Below, in pieces: positions 45,247 through 52,547 of a DNA stretch of 64,000 bases. The DNA is from Flavobacteriales bacterium UBA6051 (GTDB lineage: Bacteria > Bacteroidota > Bacteroidia > Flavobacteriales_D > Crocinitomicaceae): the NCBI GenBank assembly GCA_002427735.1, contig DIYP01000007.1, positions 1-64,000 of the forward strand, read 5' to 3'. The first letter of the stretch is position 1. Every line of letters starts with the position of its first letter. The translations under genes were made by a program, and so were the position numbers. Under the pieces are notes generated by a model. It saw only the letters and a list, made by a program, of their open reading frames with translations, searched no databases and was not told where the DNA came from.

Positions 45247-46706
45247 AGGTCGATTAACAATTGCTTGGCAGCTATTTTTCCTGATATTAGTGATGGCGGA
45301 ATGCCCGGTCCGGGAACTGTCAGCTGACCACAAAAATAGAGGTTTTTCAACTTCGATTTGATTTTAGGCTTCAAATTCGCTGTTTGCCGAAGCGTGTTTG
45401 CCAATCCATAGGCATTTCCTTTAAAGGAGTTATAAGCAGATTTGAAATCCTTAACGCAAAAGCTATTCGTATATATCAAATGTGATCTGATTTCTTCCCC
45501 ACAATGTTTTTCCATGCGATCAAGAACGATATTCAGGTAATGTTCACGGATTTCTTGCTCATCCTCAAGGTCAGGTGCTATAGGGATGAGCACCATGAGG
45601 TTTTCATGTCCTTGAGGCGCAACATTTGTATCTGTTTTAGATGGCGCACAAACATAAAAAAGAGGTTTAGTGGGCCATTTCGGATTGTCGTAAATTTCTT
45701 TTCCATGATCTTCCAATAATTCATCAAAGAAAAGGTTGTGATGATCCAGTTTTGATATCGACTTATTTACACCAAGATAGAAAATCAATGAGCTTGGAGC
45801 CATTTTTCGCTTATCCCAATAATTGGAAGAATAGCGTCTGAATTTTTCAGGTAGTAATTGCTGTTCAACAAAATTATAATCAGCTCCAGCAACAACGGCA
45901 TCAAAAGTGAAAAGCTTGCCATTTACCTGAAGACCATTTGCTTTATTTCCCTCCGTATTTACTTGCTCTACTGTTGATTCGTAATGAAATGCTACGCCGT
46001 ACTTTTTTGCGACGGCTTCCAGCCCTTGTGCGAGTGCATTCATGCCACCTTCCGGATACCAGGTACCCAGTTCCAAATCAGCATAGTTCATTAAGGTGTA
46101 CATCGCTGGAATTTTACTGGGTCTCTCACCTAAGAAGAGCACAGGGAAATTCAGAATGTTTCTGGCTTTATCAGAAGAAAAACGGTTGGCAATATCTTTT
46201 TCCACCGATTTCAAAACGTCAAGTTTCAAGGCTTCCCTCAGTAACTTTGGTTTTAATAATTCACCGACTTTTAATCCAGGGGATTCAATAAATGAGCCCA
46301 TGGCCGTTTCATATTTGACACGAGCGTCTTTTAGGAATCGGTTCAATTTTTCTCCTCCGTTCGTCTCGAAAGAATCAAACAAAGTCACTAATTCATCATG
46401 CTTCATGGGGATCACGGTAGAAGTCAAATCATCCCAAAATACCTGATAAGCAGGGTCAAGTCGAGTCAGTTGAAAATAGTCACTGCGTTTTTCGTCCAGT
46501 TCTTCAAACAATCGGTCAATTACCTCAGGCATCCAATACCAGCTCGGCCCCATATCAAAGGTAAAGCCTTCCGCTTTAAAATATTGGGATCGACCTCCTG
46601 GCATTTTATTCTTCTCAAAAACACTTACTGAATGTCCTCTCTTCGCCAAATAACAGGCAGCATAAAGACTTGAAAGTCCAGCTCCGATAATGCCAATTTT
46701 TTTCAC
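45243..46706 (-). CDS. crtI: Phytoene desaturase
   Basis: An FAD-dependent desaturase that turns phytoene into lycopene. The Rossmann motif IGIIGAGLSSLYAACYLAKRGHSVSVFEK is at residues 4-32, GGRSQYFKAEGFTFDMGPSW follows, and the C-terminal GIPPSLISGKIAA is the bacterial CrtI signature. Length 487 is normal. It is the first gene of the crt operon. The start is a GTG only 4 bases after a TATCTTTG box, the same geometry as the PagL-like gene. The crtE precursor gene is not in this window. Confidence 0.95.
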   Translation of the reverse strand: MKKIGIIGAGLSSLYAACYLAKRGHSVSVFEKNKMPGGRSQYFKAEGFTFDMGPSWYWMPEVIDRLFEELDEKRSDYFQLTRLDPAYQVFWDDLTSTVIPMKHDELVTLFDSFETNGGEKLNRFLKDARVKYETAMGSFIESPGLKVGELLKPKLLREALKLDVLKSVEKDIANRFSSDKARNILNFPVLFLGERPSKIPAMYTLMNYADLELGTWYPEGGMNALAQGLEAVAKKYGVAFHYESTVEQVNTEGNKANGLQVNGKLFTFDAVVAGADYNFVEQQLLPEKFRRYSSNYWDKRKMAPSSLIFYLGVNKSISKLDHHNLFFDELLEDHGKEIYDNPKWPTKPLFYVCAPSKTDTNVAPQGHENLMVLIPIAPDLEDEQEIREHYLNIVLDRMEKHCGEEIRSHLIYTNSFCVKDFKSAYNSFKGNAYGLANTLRQTANLKPKIKSKLKNLYFCGQLTVPGPGIPPSLISGKIAAKQLLIDL

Positions 46707-46710
46707 GTTG

Positions 46711-46718
46711 CAAAGATA
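46711..46718 (-). promoter_or_regulatory. -7 box directly abutting the crtI start codon
   Basis: The minus strand reads TATCTTTG, 4 bases (CAAC), then the GTG of crtI. This would give a leaderless or nearly leaderless crt transcript. Confidence 0.6.
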
Positions 46719-46777
46719 GCCAGAATATAGAGCATAGTGATGGTTTAAATCAGTTCTTATGAACAGTTGATGCCGAA

Positions 46778-46810
46778 TTGTATCCTGCTAGTTTGGTTTT
46801 GGTATCTTTC
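46778..46810 (+). promoter_or_regulatory. Possible promoter of the frameshifted HELMH gene
   Basis: TTG (46778-46780), 22-base spacer, TATCTTTC (46803-46810), 19 bases before the ATG at 46830. The last base of the -7 box departs from consensus. Confidence 0.4.
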
Positions 46811-46829
46811 CAACATTATAAATCACACG

Positions 46830-47491
46830 ATGAAACCACTTTTTTGCTTTTTTCTTATCTGGCTTCCTAGCTTCATTCTGGCGCAAGACGTCAATATTCG
46901 CAAACATGATAGTGTTTTAATGTTTAAGCAAATGGAGTCGTTCAAGGAAAGGTTTGGATTTGGTAAAGATGTTCCCGATGAATATGAAGTGGCTTTTTTA
47001 CAGCTCTATCCTTTTATCCTGAGTTAGGAAGTGCGCATATCTCATTTAAAACAGCTCGAATCAAAACATCGTTAAATGCGCGTCCAACATTGTTATCTCT
47101 TTTATTTCGCAGACGGAATAAACGAAAGTACGTTATCCGTGTAAATGCACGGGAACAGGACAGCTTGGTGTTACTTCCGGATGTTCCATTTAATGCACAA
47201 ATTGGTTTGTTTGGGCATGAATTGATGCATTTTTCAGATTATCAGGAACGCTCTTTCTTTGGTGTAGTTGGCCGCCTTTTTTCCTATGCTACTTTGAAAG
47301 GAAAAGAACGGTTTGAGAAAGAAATTGATACGAGAACAACACAAATTGGCTTGGGATGGCAGTTATATGATTGGTCATATTATGTGTTGAATACATCTAA
47401 TGCTACCGAAAAGTATAAGCGTTATAAGAGAGCAGTTTACCTTGAACCAAAAGAGATAATGACACTAATAACTTCTTTTCGAAATAACTAA
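46830..47491 (+). pseudogene. Exported HELMH metallopeptidase-like protein, split by a one-base frameshift
   Basis: The first frame (46830-47027) gives a signal peptide and about 45 residues, then stops at a TAG. The rest is in the next frame: read from 46988 it continues GFFTALSFYPELGSAHISFKTARIKT and on through FGHELMHFSDY (an HExxH zinc motif) to the stop at 47491. The break coincides with a T6 run at 46994-46999. One extra T would join both halves into a single protein of about 220 residues. Both halves look like one family, so I treat it as one gene. A sequencing error, a recent mutation or slippage are all possible. The function is unknown. Confidence 0.7.
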
Positions 47492-47523
47492 ATTTATCAT
47501 AGCTCTATAAATTCTAAAGTTCA

Positions 47524-48153
47524 ATGATGAAACAAACGTCTTCAATTACTCTTTTTGTACAATTGGCGATCACATGTCTGCTACTAATGGCCTGTTCGAA
47601 CCAGGAAGTCGATGCGCCATTGGGCGTTGAGAATTCTATTCCAGAACAGAAAAATGAAGAGCTTGAGGATACTTTGAGCAATGATTTCCTAGAGGCCGAT
47701 GATAAGTTGCCTTGTTTATCGATTGTTTTCATTGAAGAGCTCGAACGGCACCTGGAAAATGACGAGCTTGAAAGAGTTTTGAGCGAAAAAGGGTTTGCAA
47801 AGTCGGATTCTAACGGCGGTAAAGGGGTAATATTCAAAAAGAAAAATTCTGATGAAATGTTGATGATCATTCATGAGGTGTTAGAAGATGGTGAGGTTTA
47901 CTTCAACGTAGATTACAGCTTGAGCTATCATCAAATGGGGTGCATGTATGATGAGTTGGAGTCAAACAACTATGAACAGGATGAGGAAGTATATTTCAAA
48001 AGAGGATTGGGATCTTATGAAGATAAGTACCTGCGTTTCCGTCAGGAAGGATTTCTAATTTCATATCAGCATCATATTGGAAAGGAATTATCCGTAATGC
48101 CTATTTCTGATATGGATAGCTTAAGTGGGGTAGAATTCCCTGATACACTTTAG
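47524..48153 (+). CDS. Acidic lipoprotein of unknown function, 209 aa
   Basis: The lipobox LLLMAC gives a lipid-anchored protein, followed by an acidic low-complexity linker (about 30-65) and an alpha/beta domain of about 140 residues. Two cysteines lie near 73 and 140. I do not recognise the family. It begins 32 bases after the frameshifted HELMH gene. Confidence 0.65.
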   Translation: MMKQTSSITLFVQLAITCLLLMACSNQEVDAPLGVENSIPEQKNEELEDTLSNDFLEADDKLPCLSIVFIEELERHLENDELERVLSEKGFAKSDSNGGKGVIFKKKNSDEMLMIIHEVLEDGEVYFNVDYSLSYHQMGCMYDELESNNYEQDEEVYFKRGLGSYEDKYLRFRQEGFLISYQHHIGKELSVMPISDMDSLSGVEFPDTL

Positions 48154-48221
48154 CGACTAAAGTAAGAGATAGATCCATTTTTTTGGCGTAAAAATTGTTG
48201 CTTTTGTGCTAAACCTACGCT

Positions 48222-50636
48222 ATGAAATTGACCCTCTTAATTGTGTTCTCACTGTTTGCAGTTCATTTTTTATTTGGGCAAAGAGACAGCGTATATATCT
48301 CAATTGACGATGCACTTGTCAAATCTGAACTAGTTTACCGGCTTGATATATCCAATCAGGACTTGAGCCAACTACCAGAGGGAATTACAAAACTGGTGAA
48401 CTTGGAGTATCTGGATATAAGCGGCAATTCTTTTTGGGTTTTAAATGACACGCTTGGAAAGTTGAAGAGTCTGAAAGTGCTCAAAGCTGGTCGCTCAGGT
48501 ATCCGAGCTTTGCCCAATTCTTTTTCAGAACTCAAGTCCCTTGAAGTACTTGATTTAAGTAGGAATTATTTAAATAATATACCTGGAGACCTACAGGGGT
48601 TTAATCGACTTGATTCATTGAACTTGTATGACAATAAAATTCGAGAACCTATCAATGGTAGCGCACTTTCAGGTCTAAAGTTCCTATCAATTGGTAAAAA
48701 CTCAAACTCCATTGATCCATTTTTACCAATACTGCATAATTGTACAGAACTGGAGTCTTTGATACTCGATTCGCTTTATTTGCAGGAAATTCCGAAAGAA
48801 GTCATTGGATTGAAGACATTAAAAGAACTGAGTCTTACAGGGAATGACCTCAAATTTATACCAGAAAAAATCGAAAAACTCCGACAATTGGAAGTGTTGA
48901 ACTTAGAGCGTTGCAACCTTAAAAGCCTTCCGGAAAATCTTTGGGACCTACCAGAACTTAGGAAGCTTAATTTGAGCAATAATAAATTTGGACAACTTCC
49001 ATCATCCATTCAGCAATACCCTAAACTTACTTCAATAAAATTGGCAGGGAATCATTTAAGTCGACTCCCGGAAACGTTTAAGCAATTAAATAAGTTGGAA
49101 TTACTTGATTTATCGGATAATTCTCTCAGTATTTTCCCAAAGGAAATTTACAAGTTGAACAAGCTTAAGAGTCTTCATTTAAATGAAAACTACATGGTTG
49201 AGTTGTCAAACGAAATTCAAAATTTAAAAGCGCTCGAGTGGTTAAATCTTTCTGAAAACAAGCTGGAGAAACTTCCCGACTCAATTGTTCAACTCTCAAA
49301 GCTGACAAAGCTTTATTTTCAGCGCAATAAATTGACGTCAATTCCAGATTCAATTCACCGTTTGAAATTATTGAAGGAACTAGGGGCTGGCAACAATGAG
49401 CTTTTGATAATTCCGGATGAATTAGGGCAGTTGCCTGTACTTGAATGGTTGGACTTGAGTTCAAACAAGCTAGATCATGTGCCGGAGAGCCTCGGAGGTA
49501 TACACTCACTTGAGTTTCTTTATTTAGGTCAAAACTGCCTGGTAAATCTTCCAGAAAGTATAGGGAAGCTCGGGAGTCTGCGCTATCTAAATGTTAGAAG
49601 TAATCAGTTAGTATCTGTTCCAAACACATTTTCTGGTTTGGATTCTTTAAGAGTGCTGCATATTTGGAGAAATCAACTGAAAGACCTGAACTTTTTGAAT
49701 GGAACAATGGCCAATCTCCAATATGTTTATGCGAGTAATAACCGACTGAACGAACTGCCGTCAATAATGAGTGAACAACGCAGTCTTTTGTCGTTGTCTG
49801 TTTCAGGTAATCAACTTGAGCATATTTCTGCATCAATTGGAAGTATGAGTGGGTTAAGGTCTTTGAATATTAGTGATAATGAGCTCCAAAAGTTGCCCGA
49901 AACTATAGGTGGACTGGTAAACCTTAAATCACTGAATGCTTCAAGAAATCAGTTGTCTGATCTTCCAAATTCTATCTGCAAACTTATTGAACTAAAAGAG
50001 TTAGATGTAAAGAACAACCAGCTGGAAAAATTACCCGAGAATTTTGGAAATCTATCAGGGTTAAAGGAATTGAAGCTGGATGACAACGAACTGAGTGCAC
50101 TTCCCGAGAGCTTTTCAAAATTACGAAGCTTAAAACATTTATTCTGCAGCGGGAATCAGTTGATAGAGCTTCCTCAGGATTTTGGTGAGCTTAAAAAACT
50201 ACGGAAATTTGAGGCTAATAGAAATAAGTTAGTCAGTTTACCCGAGTCGTTTGGTGAGCTCAGTAGATTATATAGCCTTGAATTGGGAAGAAATAATATC
50301 AAAAAATTACCAGATTCTTTCTGCAGACTAAGGCATTTATCTATTGTTACCTTAAGAAATAATGGACTCGTTGAATTGCCAGAGTGCATGGGGGAGATGA
50401 AGAATCTTTTTCATTTTAAAGCGGAGGGTAACGAAATCAAAAAAATACCAGAATCTGTAACTCAGCTCAAACGAATTTCGCTTCTTGATTTAGAAGGAAA
50501 TGAAATTCGGAAAATTTCCAAATCAATTGTGATGATGCGCAAAGCCAGGGCACTTGATCTTCGAAACAATCCAATAGGTGAGCAAGAAATTGAAAGAATT
50601 AAGAAATGGAATCCTGATAACAGGATAAGGTTTTGA
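48222..50636 (+). CDS. Long exported leucine-rich-repeat protein
   Basis: A signal peptide (ending near residue 20 in FLFGQ) is followed by about thirty LRRs of 23 residues with the pattern LP.SI..L..L..LdLs.N.L, from residue 40 to the end. It has no catalytic domain and no T9SS tail, and ends with a short cap (IERIKKWNPDNRIRF). Such bacterial LRR solenoids bind proteins or glycans; the partner is unknown. The copies are diverged, so recent expansion is not evident. Confidence 0.88.
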   Translation: MKLTLLIVFSLFAVHFLFGQRDSVYISIDDALVKSELVYRLDISNQDLSQLPEGITKLVNLEYLDISGNSFWVLNDTLGKLKSLKVLKAGRSGIRALPNSFSELKSLEVLDLSRNYLNNIPGDLQGFNRLDSLNLYDNKIREPINGSALSGLKFLSIGKNSNSIDPFLPILHNCTELESLILDSLYLQEIPKEVIGLKTLKELSLTGNDLKFIPEKIEKLRQLEVLNLERCNLKSLPENLWDLPELRKLNLSNNKFGQLPSSIQQYPKLTSIKLAGNHLSRLPETFKQLNKLELLDLSDNSLSIFPKEIYKLNKLKSLHLNENYMVELSNEIQNLKALEWLNLSENKLEKLPDSIVQLSKLTKLYFQRNKLTSIPDSIHRLKLLKELGAGNNELLIIPDELGQLPVLEWLDLSSNKLDHVPESLGGIHSLEFLYLGQNCLVNLPESIGKLGSLRYLNVRSNQLVSVPNTFSGLDSLRVLHIWRNQLKDLNFLNGTMANLQYVYASNNRLNELPSIMSEQRSLLSLSVSGNQLEHISASIGSMSGLRSLNISDNELQKLPETIGGLVNLKSLNASRNQLSDLPNSICKLIELKELDVKNNQLEKLPENFGNLSGLKELKLDDNELSALPESFSKLRSLKHLFCSGNQLIELPQDFGELKKLRKFEANRNKLVSLPESFGELSRLYSLELGRNNIKKLPDSFCRLRHLSIVTLRNNGLVELPECMGEMKNLFHFKAEGNEIKKIPESVTQLKRISLLDLEGNEIRKISKSIVMMRKARALDLRNNPIGEQEIERIKKWNPDNRIRF

Positions 50637-50695
50637 ATTGTACTCACCTTACTCTTTTCAATAAGTGGAACCTTAAAGCATTGGGCTTCTTTCGT

Positions 50696-50703
50696 TATCT
50701 TTA
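50696..50703 (+). promoter_or_regulatory. -7 box close to the meaB start codon
   Basis: TATCTTTA ends 6 bases before the ATG at 50710, leaving room for only one or two bases of leader. Confidence 0.45.
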
Positions 50704-50709
50704 TCCCGC

Positions 50710-51750
50710 ATGAACAAGAAGCATATCAACGATTGGATTAAAAAGAAGCAGGAGCGAAGAGAAGCTTTGAATCCTACTAAACTTTTTGAAGGAATTCAAC
50801 ATGGCGATAGAGCTTCGTTGAGTGCCGGTATAACACTAATTGAAAGTCACAATCCTGATCATCGCACTGCAGCCAATAGTTTGATTCAGTCCTGTCTCTC
50901 TGCCAGTGGACGTTCTATTCGTATTGGGATTACTGGCGTGCCTGGAGTAGGTAAGAGCACTTTTATCGAGGCCTTTGGAAAAGTGTTGGTTGAGAAAGGG
51001 AAAAAAGTCGCGGTTTTAGCGGTTGATCCTTCGAGCTCAGTTTCCGGTGGGAGCATCCTTGGAGATAAGACAAGAATGCAAGATTTATCAATGATGGATG
51101 ATGTCTTTATTCGTCCTTCACCAGCTGGAGATACATTAGGCGGAGTTGCACGAAAAACACGTGAAAGCATAGTGTTGTGTGAGGCAGCTGGTTTTGATGT
51201 TATTTTAATTGAGACAGTTGGCGTTGGTCAATCAGAAACAGTGGTTAAATCAATGGTAGATTTCTTTCTGTTGTTAATGCTATCTGGTGCAGGTGACGAG
51301 CTTCAAGGTATCAAGAAAGGTATTATGGAAATGGCAGATGCACTTGTGATTACAAAGGCAGACGGAGATAATATTAAAAAATCAAACCTTGCCGCTCGTG
51401 AGTACAAAAATGCATTGCATTTATTTCCGCCAAATGAGAATGAATGGATTCCCGAAGTTTTCACATGCAGTGCACTGGAAGGGACGAATGTAGAGCGTGT
51501 ATTTGAAGTAATTGAGAGCTTTCAAAATACAATGACGCAAAAAGGATTTATTACCCATAACAGGCGTAAACAAGATCAGTTATGGTTGAAAGAAACGTTG
51601 CGTGAATTATTACTGAGTGATTTCTTTTTAGATGGCCAGATGCTAGAACGGTTAAAATTGCTTGAGGAGCAGGTTCAAAATGGTGAAATCACTTCCTTTA
51701 GAGCAGCAGATGAATTATATGAATACTACAGAAATGCAAGAAGAGTTTAA
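50710..51750 (+). CDS. meaB: MeaB/ArgK family GTPase (methylmalonyl-CoA mutase chaperone)
   Basis: A G3E-type P-loop GTPase that loads and protects the adenosylcobalamin-dependent methylmalonyl-CoA mutase. GITGVPGVGKSTFIEAFG (Walker A near 77-84), AVLAVDPSSSVSGGSILGDKTRM, IETVGVGQSE and ITKADGDN (base specificity) are all present. Its 346 residues include the C-terminal helical dimerisation extension. The mutase genes are not in this window. The end overlaps the S4 protein start by 17 bp. Confidence 0.93.
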   Translation: MNKKHINDWIKKKQERREALNPTKLFEGIQHGDRASLSAGITLIESHNPDHRTAANSLIQSCLSASGRSIRIGITGVPGVGKSTFIEAFGKVLVEKGKKVAVLAVDPSSSVSGGSILGDKTRMQDLSMMDDVFIRPSPAGDTLGGVARKTRESIVLCEAAGFDVILIETVGVGQSETVVKSMVDFFLLLMLSGAGDELQGIKKGIMEMADALVITKADGDNIKKSNLAAREYKNALHLFPPNENEWIPEVFTCSALEGTNVERVFEVIESFQNTMTQKGFITHNRRKQDQLWLKETLRELLLSDFFLDGQMLERLKLLEEQVQNGEITSFRAADELYEYYRNARRV

Positions 51751-51943
51751 AATAGAAGGCGAATATATCGAGTTGATTCAATTACTAAAGGCATTAGGAA
51801 TGGCTTCCACAGGTGGTCATGCAAAGATGATCGTGGATGAAGGAATGGTTGTACGCGATGGCGAGCGTGAGTATCGGCGCAGAGCAAAAATCCGCCCGGG
51901 TGAGACGCTTCAAATCGATGAGACAACCATCGTATTGGTTTGA
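51734..51943 (+). CDS. S4-domain RNA-binding protein, YbcJ/YaaA type
   Basis: Sixty-nine residues holding one S4-like domain: EYIELIQLLKALGMASTGGHAKMIVDEGMVVRDGEREYRRRAKIRPGETLQI, with the conserved GGHAK loop. It binds RNA, possibly ribosomal. The start at ATG 51734 is chosen by fold length; in-frame ATGs at 51710 and 51719 are possible. It overlaps meaB and faces the convergent gene at 51944. Confidence 0.85.
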   Translation: MQEEFKIEGEYIELIQLLKALGMASTGGHAKMIVDEGMVVRDGEREYRRRAKIRPGETLQIDETTIVLV

Positions 51944-52486
51944 TTAAAAAAGCTCCTGAACGTCTTTTTTAAGCGCTTGAACTGCAATTTCAGAAGGTAA
52001 AGTTCCTACTTCGCCAACAATCTCAAAGATTTTTGATGAAAGATCCATGCCGTTTGAGGTAGGCCCCATTTGTTGTCCTGCAAGGTGAATAATCTTTAGG
52101 GTTTCTTCTTTAGCTTTTTTAGCCATTTCCCATGTTTCTCCTTTGATGAACATTTGCTGTGCAATATTATGGTCAAACTCTTCACGAATAGATTCCAATA
52201 ATTTTATTTGCATTGCTGCTGCGGGCAGTCCAGGGTTATTGTGACGCATCACGAGACTGTTCGGATGAATACGCTCCATGAGCAGAATTACTCTTTGGTA
52301 GGCATCAACGCGCTGAGGTAGGAAAAAAGACTGTCGGTCTTTCTTTAATTCTGCGTTCAATACTTGATGGGCTGAACGAAGGTCATTTTCCTGCATTTTG
52401 CGCATGAAAAATATAGCAGTTAAGAGAACTGCTCCTGCGGGGACCAAAATCAGAGCAATTTGAAATACGATTTGCGTTGTATCCAT
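51944..52486 (-). CDS. Conserved Bacteroidota membrane-anchored protein, 180 aa
   Basis: One N-terminal membrane helix (about 6-28) precedes a helical cytoplasmic domain with LPQRVDAYQRVILLMERIHPNSLVMRHNNPGL. This looks like the DUF7935-type family of unknown function; the name is from memory. A -7 box TATCTTTG lies at 52506-52513. It ends 1 base from the convergent S4 gene. Confidence 0.75.
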   Translation of the reverse strand: MDTTQIVFQIALILVPAGAVLLTAIFFMRKMQENDLRSAHQVLNAELKKDRQSFFLPQRVDAYQRVILLMERIHPNSLVMRHNNPGLPAAAMQIKLLESIREEFDHNIAQQMFIKGETWEMAKKAKEETLKIIHLAGQQMGPTSNGMDLSSKIFEIVGEVGTLPSEIAVQALKKDVQELF

Positions 52487-52505
52487 AGTCTTTTTGTTTC
52501 ACGTA

Positions 52506-52513
52506 CAAAGATA
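52506..52513 (-). promoter_or_regulatory. Bacteroidota -7 box
   Basis: The minus strand reads TATCTTTG, 19 bases before the ATG at 52486. Confidence 0.6.
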
Positions 52514-52547
52514 GAATTCTATCCTTCATGAAAAGTAACAATCTTGA

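Noticed and set aside
46767..46829. Upstream in-frame start for the HELMH gene
   Set aside because: It would begin before the putative -7 box and would bury the clear signal peptide MKPLFCFFLIWLPSFILAQ inside the protein.
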